A DNA stretch of 64,000 nucleotides. Origin: an uncultured Carboxylicivirga sp. GTDB lineage: Bacteria; Bacteroidota; Bacteroidia; Bacteroidales; Marinilabiliaceae. The position numbers and the translations under genes were made by a program. Below the pieces are notes generated by a model. That model saw nothing but the letters and a program-made list of their open reading frames with translations. It searched no databases and was not told the origin of the DNA. Shown here piece by piece: positions 10,130 through 19,107 of the stretch. The first letter of the stretch is position 1; each line of letters starts with the position of its first letter. The stretch covers positions 248,001-312,000 of the forward strand of contig CANNEA010000004.1 of NCBI GenBank assembly GCA_947503525.1. The letters are read 5' to 3'.

Positions 10130-10204
10130 AACTTGATATTTAAAGGTTATTTAAAATATTTACTGCAAGTTAGATAGCGATATAAAAATGAATGTGCGCA
10201 GTAG

Positions 10205-10229
10205 TAAATAAGAATGTCTCTATACGTAA
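10205..10229 (-). promoter_or_regulatory. Shared upstream element TAAATAA-N11-TACGTAA
   Basis: Plus-strand TAAATAA (10205-10211) and TACGTAA (10223-10229) with 11 bases between them, 76 bases before the start of gene 9041-10129. The same arrangement occurs at 21210-21234 and 32280-32304; here and at 21209 the identity covers GTAAATAAGAATGTC. Probable regulator binding site; the protein is unknown. Confidence 0.5.
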
Positions 10230-10296
10230 ACCACTGACTTATTGCACATAACTAAGACAAACTAAAACATTATTTCTGTATTTTTTCCAAAAAAAA

Positions 10297-10323
10297 AGCC
10301 AATGGCATCAATTACCATTGGCT
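10297..10323 (-). terminator. Rho-independent terminator after gene 10352-11818
   Basis: Perfect 9-bp stem (10297-10305 with 10315-10323), 9-base loop, and nine T residues on the minus strand. A second perfect 8-bp hairpin (10324-10331 with 10344-10351) lies between the stop codon and this one. Together they end the operon that begins at 18868. Confidence 0.9.
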
Positions 10324-10351
10324 ATCGTTCTAATTCATAAAATAGAACGAT

Positions 10352-11818
10352 CTAAAACGATGAATCTAAAACATTTATCTCTCCGTTTTTAGACTTAATA
10401 CATAATTTCAACTTGGCATTTTGGGGCAATGGCTGTAATACTTGAGTAAAAATAAAAGCATGAAGTGGATCAACTTTATCCAAACTAAGTTCTTTTATCA
10501 ATTCTCCGTTCTGAGTGAAAACTTGTAATAGAGCCTGCCCGGCAACAAAAACACCGTATTCACCACTCACTTCTTTTGTCGATTCATTAATATGCAAATG
10601 CTTTGTTATAACTCCTGTTTTATTAACATCTAATACAGGTAATGAAGCCACCTGAGCAGCTCCGTGCATTTCATAATAATTAAAAAACTCGCCTGGATTC
10701 AAAGAATATAAAGGTGTTTTAACTTCCGTTTCAAGGTATCCGGTTTCCATGCCACTATTGAAAATTGCAATATTAAGGCCATCCTCATATTCCAATTGAC
10801 TATTATAGGGCTCAAATAACTTGGCAAATACAGTATTACTCAATTTATTGGCATAGCACAACCAAGGCTTTGAAGCAATCATATGAAAACCACTCATAAG
10901 ATAGTAATCGTAGTGTATTTCAAAGACTCCAGGCGCCACCTCGCCAGTCCAGTTGGTTCCAACATTAAAATACTTCTCCACATGTTCCGGATTATTCTTA
11001 TCCAATGGCATCCGGTTATTATTGATATATCGCCATCTCCATTCCGGTTTAGTTGTAACATGAAACTGTTCTCCATCAGAGAGTCTTAATTCAGGACTAA
11101 ATGGCACATAAGCCAGAAAGTTTTCCCCATCTTCCAGATGAGTTTCACTTCTAGATACATGTTGGCTTGATATCATTATCCCTCTTTTTACAGGTTTTTG
11201 TCCCTTATTAATAAGGGTATGCTTAATATATACCAAGCTTGAATTTTCCTCAATATATAAGCTGCGTCTATACTGCAACTGCTCATCTACTTGCGATGGC
11301 ACACTAAATTGCTTGGTCTTATTATCGAAAAGTGGCACTGGTAAATTCTGAATACCTGATTCTACTTCAATGGTTTGGTAAGCGCTTTTATCTTTGCCTA
11401 TTTTCACATGGTATGGACTATCTCCAATTACTACAGGCGGAGGCCAACGCTTTGTTTTCTCACCAGCTACATTAATTGCACAATTATTTAATGGTGTTGG
11501 AACTAATCGGTAACCTCCAAAATTTCTCCAGTCCTTCATTTTCACTTCATCACTTGGAGCAAATGATTGCCCCAATAACTTAGGATTCAACCAAAGCGAT
11601 GGCACTTCTCCTAAATTATACTCCAAAATACGACCAGCTGCTTCAGGAACTACAGCCAGACTGATAAATTCATTTTGAGCCACATACACACTGTCCCAAC
11701 CCCAGTTTTTATAATTATTTCGAACACTAACTAATTCTGCATCATGTTCATTCCTGCATGCCCCTAATAAGCAAAGCACTGATACAATAACACTGCCTAT
11801 TCCTAAAATTCTTCTCAT
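10352..11818 (-). CDS. Lipoprotein, DUF4380-like / mutarotase-like fold
   Basis: 488 residues with lipobox LGAC (C21). The stretch YVAQNEFISLAVVPEAAGRI followed by LEYNLG resembles the start of DUF4380 proteins, which share the galactose-mutarotase (aldose-1-epimerase-like) beta-sandwich. WRNFGGYRLVPTP and PPPVV fit the same family. It is the last gene of the operon GH127, sulfatase, FAD oxidoreductase, MFS transporter, so it probably binds or converts a released sugar in the periplasm or at the membrane. No activity is established for this family to my knowledge; catalytic residues cannot be assigned. Confidence 0.6.
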   Translation of the reverse strand: MRRILGIGSVIVSVLCLLGACRNEHDAELVSVRNNYKNWGWDSVYVAQNEFISLAVVPEAAGRILEYNLGEVPSLWLNPKLLGQSFAPSDEVKMKDWRNFGGYRLVPTPLNNCAINVAGEKTKRWPPPVVIGDSPYHVKIGKDKSAYQTIEVESGIQNLPVPLFDNKTKQFSVPSQVDEQLQYRRSLYIEENSSLVYIKHTLINKGQKPVKRGIMISSQHVSRSETHLEDGENFLAYVPFSPELRLSDGEQFHVTTKPEWRWRYINNNRMPLDKNNPEHVEKYFNVGTNWTGEVAPGVFEIHYDYYLMSGFHMIASKPWLCYANKLSNTVFAKLFEPYNSQLEYEDGLNIAIFNSGMETGYLETEVKTPLYSLNPGEFFNYYEMHGAAQVASLPVLDVNKTGVITKHLHINESTKEVSGEYGVFVAGQALLQVFTQNGELIKELSLDKVDPLHAFIFTQVLQPLPQNAKLKLCIKSKNGEINVLDSSF

Positions 11819-11902
11819 CTTTTATAATTTGATAATTATAGCACAGCTTATTATCTTGTCTGGAAAACAATCACATACAACTAATTATCAGCATCTATGA
11901 TT

Positions 11903-13162
11903 TTACTCTTTTTTAAAAGTTTCTTTAATTAGGAAAGCGCAAACTGTGGCTCCAATAAAAGCGATTGGCATTACCCAAATTGCTGTTTGAAAAGCATTTT
12001 GTAATTCAGCGGAAGTAGCACCTTCTCCTCCTCCAAATAAGGTTACAACCTGACCAAAAAGAGGTTGTCCTATCGCACCCATTCCCATTAATACAACAGA
12101 TGCCAAACCATTGGCGGTACCAAGAACTTTATCATCATTTGACTCCCCAATTACAGGGTATCCCACACTTTGAGAAGCCGTAATTACTCCTAACAATAAA
12201 AACAAAACATAAAACAATCCAGCACTAGTGTTGGGTGGATATATAATTAACAACATGATTAGCAATGATAAAATTGCTCCTCCTATCATTACTTTTTTAC
12301 GCGATTTAAGCAAATCTGATAACCATCCTCCAATTGGCGATCCAATCATGGTTCCAATAAATATCATTCCAACAATACCGGTAAACGTTGCTTCATCAAA
12401 TGACGGATTTACAAACTTAAGATATGTGGTTCCCCACACTGCACCTAACAACAGCACTGACAAATTAAGTAAGCCTATGAAGAGTCCAGCCAACCAATTC
12501 TGTCGGTTAGCGGCAGCCATTCGCAAACCTTGCCACAATGATATATTCTGTGATGCCAAATCTGGCTCCATACCTGCAGGAAAATCTTTAATAAACATCA
12601 ATGCCAATACTGCTAGAACAATACCTAAAGCCCCATTTAACATCATGGTAGCTTGACCACCAAAGTTCTCCAATAAAAATAACATGGGTGAACCTGACAC
12701 CCAACCTCCAAATACACCAAAAGTAACCAGCAATCCGGCCACCAATGCCAGCTGACGTGATGGAAACCAACGTGGAGCTAAGCGAAAGGGTGCCATAAAA
12801 GCCACACAATGAATTGCTCCCATGATAAAACGTAAAGCCATCGACACATACAAATTACTTGTAAAATTTAGTCCGAATACACATATTACTTCAAGTATAA
12901 TAGAAGCAATAATGACTTTCTTCACAGAAAATCGATCCAGTAATAGCCCTACCGGTATTAAAAACAAAACAGTTCCATAAAGAAAGGTGCCTGCATAATT
13001 ACCAAATGCCGCAGTTGTTTCAATGGAAAGTAATTCCATAAAAAAAACTTTCATGGCTTCAGTACTAAATAATGTCATTTGAATGAATCCATAAAAAAAG
13101 AATGCTCCGGCTGTAAAAACAGATAAGGACGATTTAAGAGAAGATGTACTTTGATTATTCAT
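11903..13162 (-). CDS. Major facilitator superfamily sugar transporter
   Basis: 419-residue polytopic membrane protein with about 12 hydrophobic segments. The cytoplasmic loop LLLDRFSVKKVI after helix 2 matches the MFS A-motif region, and a related loop, GGWLSDLLKSRKKVMIGG, follows helix 8, as expected for the duplicated halves. It sits between the FAD oxidoreductase and the mutarotase-like lipoprotein, so it probably imports a monosaccharide or a sugar acid made by the upstream periplasmic enzymes. The substrate cannot be read from sequence. The gap of 43 bases from the oxidoreductase supports co-transcription. Confidence 0.85.
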   Translation of the reverse strand: MNNQSTSSLKSSLSVFTAGAFFFYGFIQMTLFSTEAMKVFFMELLSIETTAAFGNYAGTFLYGTVLFLIPVGLLLDRFSVKKVIIASIILEVICVFGLNFTSNLYVSMALRFIMGAIHCVAFMAPFRLAPRWFPSRQLALVAGLLVTFGVFGGWVSGSPMLFLLENFGGQATMMLNGALGIVLAVLALMFIKDFPAGMEPDLASQNISLWQGLRMAAANRQNWLAGLFIGLLNLSVLLLGAVWGTTYLKFVNPSFDEATFTGIVGMIFIGTMIGSPIGGWLSDLLKSRKKVMIGGAILSLLIMLLIIYPPNTSAGLFYVLFLLLGVITASQSVGYPVIGESNDDKVLGTANGLASVVLMGMGAIGQPLFGQVVTLFGGGEGATSAELQNAFQTAIWVMPIAFIGATVCAFLIKETFKKE

Positions 13163-13205
13163 CGAAATAAATTTAGAGTTATTACTGATTGAGATTTAGA
13201 CTGGT

Positions 13206-15122
13206 TTAATAACAACGCACTTCAAACAACTTAGCTGTTTTAGCCCCATAGGTATCATTCAGCTTTATGCGAATTGCTGTTACCATAACCTTTTCAAACT
13301 CAAATTTTATCAATCGGGTTCTATTTTTATTCTCTTGTCCAAGTAGAATCCACTTGCCATTCACGCGAGCTTCAACATCTAAAGATCTCAGCAATTCTTG
13401 AGGAACATCGTTCCAAAAAATATCACTTACCTTGGAATCTTTCCGCATCATTATGTTTCGCTTCACATTGGTATCGCATTTAACTTCCACTTGAGAAAGA
13501 GTTACAGGCTTTTCCCATTCCAATTGAACCTTAGCCGGCAGGCTATCTGATTGCCAATGATGAACAACACCCTCAAAGTCACGTGATACACCATCAATTA
13601 ATAAATTGGCAGCACCTGATTTTGTTGAGGAAGCAAAAATAACATTGGCCGTACGGGCTTTGTTTTTATCATCCTTTGCTACGCGATTAGGAATAAATGC
13701 ATCATCACGCAAAAGCTGCTCCTGTAATTCATCTATATAGGATTCAGATATACTTCGAGGATTAACCCCTTTTTGAATGCACAAGGCTGCAGCAGTTCCA
13801 ACAGCTTGGCCCATTAATGAACATGTAGCCATTACCCTGGACGAAGATAAGGCAATATGGGTTTGACTAATGTTACGTCCTGCAAACTGCAAGTTGGTAA
13901 TATTCTTTGAATACAAACTTCGATAAGGAATTTGGTAAACCTTTTTAAAATGATAATGAAAATAACTCGGTGGATCTGATAAGTTTTCAATCCCCGCCCA
14001 GCAATGTTCATCAAGCGACCATCCGCCATATGCAACCGCATCATCAAATTGCTTATGCTCAGTTAAATCCTTTTCGGATAAAATATAATCGCCAATAAAG
14101 CGACGAGATTCACGTTTGCTTGGTAAAGCGCCCACCCAATCCAATGCATGATTCTCTGCCTCCGGAAAATTACCAGAATTCTTAATGTAATCCCAAACTC
14201 CATGCAGGTAGCCCATAAGCTTATGTCGGTTTATTTCCTGATCCGCAATAATGTCATCTTTGCTTCCTATTTCAATCCACCATATTCCGTCGTAAAAGCC
14301 TTTAAACTTGCGTTTGGGATTTGATTTTTCAGCTTCATATTTTATGACATAATGTGGAGGCTCATATGGCATTGGCTTACCCATATCCTTTGAAGATAAC
14401 AACAGGGTGGCTCCCATTTGCCAACCATCTGGTTCATCCGGAGCATACTGTTCATTAAACTCTGCTTTACCTTCTCGACCTGTTCGATATAAAGCACCTG
14501 CAGTTGCGGCTAAAAGTCCGTCTCCTGAACAATCAATAAACTGCTTGGCAGTAATGGTGTACTCCGTTTCTGTGGTTAATTGCCAACATACAGCTGACTT
14601 AATTATAGAACCATCCATAATGGCTTCAGTCGCTTGAGTATTAAGCATCAATTCTAAATTCGGTTCTCGAGTTACAAAATCATAGAAAACATGATCTTGA
14701 ACGGGGAATGATTCTTGCTGATTATAAAAGCGATTATGCAACAATAATTCTTCGATGATGCCAGTTTCCCTTTCCGGTGTATTTCCTGGTTTTAAATGAT
14801 TAACACCATTAATATGCACACGCATTTCACTAGAAGCATTGCCTCCTAACACCGGCCTGTCCTGAATAAGTACAACTTTGGCTCCATTGCGTGCAGCAGA
14901 TACAGCTGCACAAATCCCAGCTAAGCCTCCACCCAATACAGCTACATCAAATGTAGTTGCAATCTGCCGATCAGGTTTACGCATTTCATCCCGTCCCATT
15001 TGTTGCCAACGGTCTGCAGATCGATCTTTATTATCACTTGTACCTACTGATCCACTCAATGGAATTATACTTGCTGCAAGTGCACCCTTTGCTCCTTTTT
15101 TAAAGAAATCACGCCTTTTCAT
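13206..15122 (-). CDS. Tat-exported FAD-dependent oxidoreductase (FAD_oxidored family)
   Basis: 638 residues. The N-terminus KRRDFFKKG fits the twin-arginine RRxFxK pattern, so export as a folded flavoprotein is likely. Residues 59-87 form the FAD-binding beta-alpha-beta unit (VAVLGGGLAG...), followed by VLGGNASSEMR and, at about 200, FIDCSGDG. The last 140 residues look like a discoidin/F5-8C-type galactose-binding-like domain (GVSRDFEG, WEKPVTLSQVEVK). Databases often label such proteins 'xanthan lyase' without evidence. It shares the architecture and many blocks with the paralogue at 60603-62516. Position between a sulfatase and a sugar transporter suggests oxidation of a carrageenan-derived sugar; substrate unknown. 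Confidence 0.85.
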   Translation of the reverse strand: MKRRDFFKKGAKGALAASIIPLSGSVGTSDNKDRSADRWQQMGRDEMRKPDRQIATTFDVAVLGGGLAGICAAVSAARNGAKVVLIQDRPVLGGNASSEMRVHINGVNHLKPGNTPERETGIIEELLLHNRFYNQQESFPVQDHVFYDFVTREPNLELMLNTQATEAIMDGSIIKSAVCWQLTTETEYTITAKQFIDCSGDGLLAATAGALYRTGREGKAEFNEQYAPDEPDGWQMGATLLLSSKDMGKPMPYEPPHYVIKYEAEKSNPKRKFKGFYDGIWWIEIGSKDDIIADQEINRHKLMGYLHGVWDYIKNSGNFPEAENHALDWVGALPSKRESRRFIGDYILSEKDLTEHKQFDDAVAYGGWSLDEHCWAGIENLSDPPSYFHYHFKKVYQIPYRSLYSKNITNLQFAGRNISQTHIALSSSRVMATCSLMGQAVGTAAALCIQKGVNPRSISESYIDELQEQLLRDDAFIPNRVAKDDKNKARTANVIFASSTKSGAANLLIDGVSRDFEGVVHHWQSDSLPAKVQLEWEKPVTLSQVEVKCDTNVKRNIMMRKDSKVSDIFWNDVPQELLRSLDVEARVNGKWILLGQENKNRTRLIKFEFEKVMVTAIRIKLNDTYGAKTAKLFEVRCY

Positions 15123-15152
15123 ATTCGTTGATGCTTCGATTGTTAGCCTTGA

Positions 15153-16844
15153 TTAATTAACTCTGTAAACTTCAGATATATGAACCTTGTTGTAGTTCCT
15201 TTCATTCCATCCTCCTTTGGACTGGGAAATCAAACGCTTAAGTAAATCAGGATCCTGATCTGCAATATTTATTGTCTCCATTGGATCTGTGTGATGGTCA
15301 TACAATTCAATATATAATGGATCAGCGTCTTGTTTCCGCCTGTCTTTCCATAATATCAAACGGTAACGATCAGTTCGCATGGCGTAAGCCATTAGGAAGT
15401 TCTCAAAAAGTTCACGATCCCACTTATTACCCATCTGATTCTGAATTCTACTTTCTACATCAGAAATAAGAGGACCAAAAAAGGTTTCTCGCATACCTGG
15501 TCTTAAAGGCAATGCGCCCCATTCTCGTAATGCCGTTGTTGGAAATTGACTAAAAACAGCATCCTTCCATTTCTGACCGGGATCATTCATAAGGGGTGCA
15601 TAACTTTTTCCATCCAGATGATCAGGTAAGTCAATGCCTGCCAGCTCGCACAGAGTGGGATAAATATCAACCAACTCTACCAATGCATTGGTGGATACCC
15701 CTCTGATCTTTTCGGTCATATCAGGTGAATATATCATCATAGGTACACGGGTTGCAATTTCATAGTTGGTTGCCTTTCCCCAGATTCCTTTATCGCCTAA
15801 ATGCCATCCATGATCGCCCCAAAGCACGATAATGGTATTATCAGCCACTCCTGCTTCTTCAAGAGCATCAATCATTCGGCCTATTTGTGCATCGATATAA
15901 CTTACGCAAGCCAGATAAGCATGCTTTAATTCGCGCGACAAATCAGGTGTAAAATCTCCTTTTTTTGGAATATTTGAGCGTACCCTCAGCTCAAATGAAG
16001 CATGAAGTCCCATAGAGGCACCTTCCTCCGGCGCATGCTTTTCATCAGCCATAGGTATTTCTTCCGGCTTATACATGTCCCAATACTTCTTGGGCGCCAC
16101 CCAGTTTAAATGTGGCTTTTTCATTCCTAATCCCAAGAAGAATGGCTTATCGGGATTATTAGCCAGCATATCTTTTAAAGTTGCGATAGCTAAATCGGTA
16201 TTATAACCATCTCCGTAAGTTTGATCAGGCACATCGGCACATTCGAAAGCAGGCCCACTTGCCAATCCATACTTAGCTTGCTCTCCATATTTAGCAAACA
16301 TGTCTTTTTTATTGGCAGTTTGACTTTCCACATTTTCTTTAAGTGCAAAGCCAACAGGTTTTGGCAAGTCCTTCATAGCCGGATGTTGTTTAGCCGGCTT
16401 TCTGCTCCACGAAGGCTCATCAAAGGCATCTTTACCATGAAAAATTTTACCGCAATAAACCGTTTCATACCCATTATTTCGGAAATGCTCAGGTAAAGTT
16501 ATCACATCAATATCTCCATCTCTAAGTAGTCTATAATTATGTGTTATCCCAATAGTTTCGGGTCGTGCTCCTGACATTAAACTGGCACGTGAAGGCCCAC
16601 AAATAGCCTGCTGACAATAAGCACGATTGAACAACAATCCACTTGCTGCTAGTTTATCAATATTTGGAGAAACAGCAATTGGGGAACCATAGCAGCCTAA
16701 TTCGGGACGAAGATCATCTACAGCTAAAAAGAGAATATTTGGCTTTCTATTCGTATGCTCTTTTTCTTTTGAAGAACAATTAATAAACAGCAATGCTATT
16801 AATATGTATATGGGTATTCTGATCATAACGAAAGTTTTATGCAT
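15153..16844 (-). CDS. Sulfatase, S1 family (iduronate-2-sulfatase-like, probably S1_7)
   Basis: 563-residue sulfatase removing sulfate esters from imported carrageenan fragments. Formylglycine motif CGPSR at C82; calcium ligands in [10 protein letters not shown] (D43, D44); GKIFHGK and WGDHGWHLGDKGIWGKATNYE complete the active-site set. Lipobox-like FINC at C23 (Asn at -1 is unusual), so a periplasm-facing lipoprotein is likely. The start at 16844 lies 2 bases after the GH127 stop; an internal ATG at 16826 (MIRIPIY) gives a cleaner signal sequence. It is paralogous to the truncated sulfatase at 1-226. S1_7 members act on carrageenan in Zobellia; the precise position specificity here is inferred only. 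Confidence 0.93.
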   Translation of the reverse strand: MHKTFVMIRIPIYILIALLFINCSSKEKEHTNRKPNILFLAVDDLRPELGCYGSPIAVSPNIDKLAASGLLFNRAYCQQAICGPSRASLMSGARPETIGITHNYRLLRDGDIDVITLPEHFRNNGYETVYCGKIFHGKDAFDEPSWSRKPAKQHPAMKDLPKPVGFALKENVESQTANKKDMFAKYGEQAKYGLASGPAFECADVPDQTYGDGYNTDLAIATLKDMLANNPDKPFFLGLGMKKPHLNWVAPKKYWDMYKPEEIPMADEKHAPEEGASMGLHASFELRVRSNIPKKGDFTPDLSRELKHAYLACVSYIDAQIGRMIDALEEAGVADNTIIVLWGDHGWHLGDKGIWGKATNYEIATRVPMMIYSPDMTEKIRGVSTNALVELVDIYPTLCELAGIDLPDHLDGKSYAPLMNDPGQKWKDAVFSQFPTTALREWGALPLRPGMRETFFGPLISDVESRIQNQMGNKWDRELFENFLMAYAMRTDRYRLILWKDRRKQDADPLYIELYDHHTDPMETINIADQDPDLLKRLISQSKGGWNERNYNKVHISEVYRVN

Positions 16845-16846
16845 TG

Positions 16847-18868
16847 TTAATTATCCCACATATATGGAATCCAAACTGTCATTTCATTCTGCCCTCTGTT
16901 ACTCCAACAGAAATAAGGGATTAATTGAGTGTTATATGATTCCCATTGCGGAGCTTTCAATTCATGATACATCCCTTTTTCACCCTCTTTGCGTAATTTA
17001 ACCGAGGCGGAAATAGTAGTAACACCACCCAAGAAATCGGGTCGATATTCAGGTTTTAATTCGGATGAAGCCGGCAAGTATACATCCAGTATTTCGGTGC
17101 CTTCCGGCAAATCAGAAGTTTCGATGCAATACACAACCGGACCACGTTGCACGGCTACCTGATTTCGCGTTTCTTCAATTCTAGGATTGCCTTCCATTAA
17201 CTTAACCTTCATAGGCATATCAATCGATATTACATCCCCTTTTTTCCACTTTCGATTAATGGTAACATATGTGCCGTGTTTAACTTCAATTCCAAGATCT
17301 TTGCCATTTACCAATAATATGGTTCCATCAGCCCATTCTGGAATCCTAAGGCTTAAATCAAAAGCTTTCTTTTTGCATTTATTAATGCTTATATCTACTT
17401 TTCCTTCCCATGGATATTTAGTGACCTGAGAAAGCTCAATATATGAGCCATCCGGCATCTGTGTAGATAAATGGTTTCCTCCATAAAGATTAACAGCCAG
17501 TCCATTGTCGGTTAAACTATAGGCCCATCCGGATACTTTAGCTACTGTTCGTACAAGGTTTGGAGGACAACAAAAACAATTTAAGTACGGTTGACGATAA
17601 GGCTGTTCTACACCATTCTTCTTTTTATATTTGATGGCGCCTTCAACCATACGGAGAGGATTGGCATAGAAGTAATCTTTTCCTTCAATACCTATACCAG
17701 ACAGCGCACTATTAAAAAGGACCTGCTCCATTACATCAGCGTATTTTGCCTCGCCATGAAGACCTAACATACGATAGCTAAACATGGAGTTACAAATATT
17801 GGCACAAGTTTCATTATATGCTGTTGCATTGGGCATATTATATGCTTGCAAAAATCCTTCATGAATAACATCGTTATGACGGGATAAACCATGATGTGTT
17901 TGACCACATGCCCCGGTGATATACATCTTTTTATCTGTCACATCTAACCATAAACGATCCAGTGCCTCCAGAAGGGCAGTTTCTCCGGTTTCAGCATAAA
18001 CATCAGCAGCTCCAGCATAATAATACAAGGCAAGAACAGCATGGCCTACGGCATATTTCTCTTCACGAAGAGGTGTTCTTTCCTGAACCATATCACCCAC
18101 AAATTTAGCACGAGCTGTCTTGTCAGGAGCTACACCATATTTACCACGCATATTAATGAAGTGCTCTGCTAATTCTAAATACTTTTCATCTCCCACAGTA
18201 CGATACAACTCCACCAAACCCATAATTTGTGTTTGGTTAAAACCAAAGCGTTCCAATTCTTTTGGTAATGGAATAAAGGTAGAATGTAGGTAGTTGGCAT
18301 ATTTTATAGCGATATCCAAGAAGTTTCTTTTTCCGGTAATTCGATGATGAATGCAGGCACTTGTAAAAAGGTGCCCAGCATTATACATTTCATGATATTG
18401 CCGATTGCCAAAACGTTCAATTCCTTGAATTGTGACTTGAGTTTGCAAGTAACCATCTTCTTGTTGAGCATGGCCAATTATCTTAATAAACTCATCCAGC
18501 TCATCTAATATTTTTTCATCTCTATTTTGCGAATAGACATAAATCTTAGCCTCCATGAACTTGTAGAAATCACCATCATGCCATTTCATTCCTTTGTGTT
18601 CTCCACTCTTTTGACCTGCAGCAATCTTAAAATTATTCAGCGCATGCCCCACATCACCGCAAAGAACCTCTCCCATATAGGGTATCATATTGTGCTCGCA
18701 CACATGGAATTTATCAGCCCAAAAACCTTCAGTCCAAAGGCAGTCACCCATATTAATGCTTTTAAACTTAACATTAGGACTTTGCTGATTATTTATAATT
18801 CCGCTAGTTTGGGCAATGCCAGTACTCAAGACTAATAGCCCAATAAAAATTAAGACTAGTTTTTTCAT
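16847..18868 (-). CDS. GH127 enzyme, candidate 3,6-anhydro-D-galactosidase, copy 1
   Basis: 673 residues with a signal peptide cleaved near AQ20, so periplasmic. GH127 zinc-thiolate site is intact: E353 and C355 in ETCANIC, then C433 and C434 in CFCCPPN; in the founding beta-L-arabinofuranosidase the equivalent of C433 is the nucleophile. Marine GH127 members cleave alpha-1,3-linked 3,6-anhydro-D-galactose from desulfated carrageenan oligosaccharides, which fits the anhydrogalactose pathway at 37521-42005. First gene of the operon running to 10352. Very similar to copy 2 at 19108-21126, indicating tandem duplication. Beta-L-arabinofuranosidase activity is the alternative but fits the context poorly. 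Confidence 0.9.
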   Translation of the reverse strand: MKKLVLIFIGLLVLSTGIAQTSGIINNQQSPNVKFKSINMGDCLWTEGFWADKFHVCEHNMIPYMGEVLCGDVGHALNNFKIAAGQKSGEHKGMKWHDGDFYKFMEAKIYVYSQNRDEKILDELDEFIKIIGHAQQEDGYLQTQVTIQGIERFGNRQYHEMYNAGHLFTSACIHHRITGKRNFLDIAIKYANYLHSTFIPLPKELERFGFNQTQIMGLVELYRTVGDEKYLELAEHFINMRGKYGVAPDKTARAKFVGDMVQERTPLREEKYAVGHAVLALYYYAGAADVYAETGETALLEALDRLWLDVTDKKMYITGACGQTHHGLSRHNDVIHEGFLQAYNMPNATAYNETCANICNSMFSYRMLGLHGEAKYADVMEQVLFNSALSGIGIEGKDYFYANPLRMVEGAIKYKKKNGVEQPYRQPYLNCFCCPPNLVRTVAKVSGWAYSLTDNGLAVNLYGGNHLSTQMPDGSYIELSQVTKYPWEGKVDISINKCKKKAFDLSLRIPEWADGTILLVNGKDLGIEVKHGTYVTINRKWKKGDVISIDMPMKVKLMEGNPRIEETRNQVAVQRGPVVYCIETSDLPEGTEILDVYLPASSELKPEYRPDFLGGVTTISASVKLRKEGEKGMYHELKAPQWESYNTQLIPYFCWSNRGQNEMTVWIPYMWDN

Positions 18869-19043
18869 TCAAAAGTTATTAGTTATCATTTTCAATATTC
18901 GTAAGCTAAAGCTATTAAACAGAGGGCTTTTGATTGTATGCCTTCATATATGATATGTACTCAGGAATAAATCAACACAACAACCTATACTAATGCCACT
19001 TACATAGCTTCCAAATCAGGTTTTTCTTCACCAAAAACAAAAA

Positions 19044-19072
19044 ACCCAACAGAACAATACATTCTGTTGGGT
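19044..19072 (-). terminator. Rho-independent terminator after GH127 copy 2
   Basis: Perfect 11-bp stem (19044-19054 with 19062-19072), 7-base loop, then a T-run on the minus strand. It separates the two GH127 genes into different transcription units. Confidence 0.9.
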
Positions 19073-19107
19073 ATTCACTTACAAACCTCCAGTAAGTAGG
19101 TGTATTA

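Noticed and set aside
12228-12656. 142-residue plus-strand ORF
   Set aside because: It lies antisense within the MFS gene and has no signal, motif or family features.
15153-16844. Glycosaminoglycan degradation, suggested by the iduronate-2-sulfatase-like gene
   Set aside because: No polysaccharide lyase or unsaturated glucuronyl hydrolase is present; S1_7 members also act on carrageenan.
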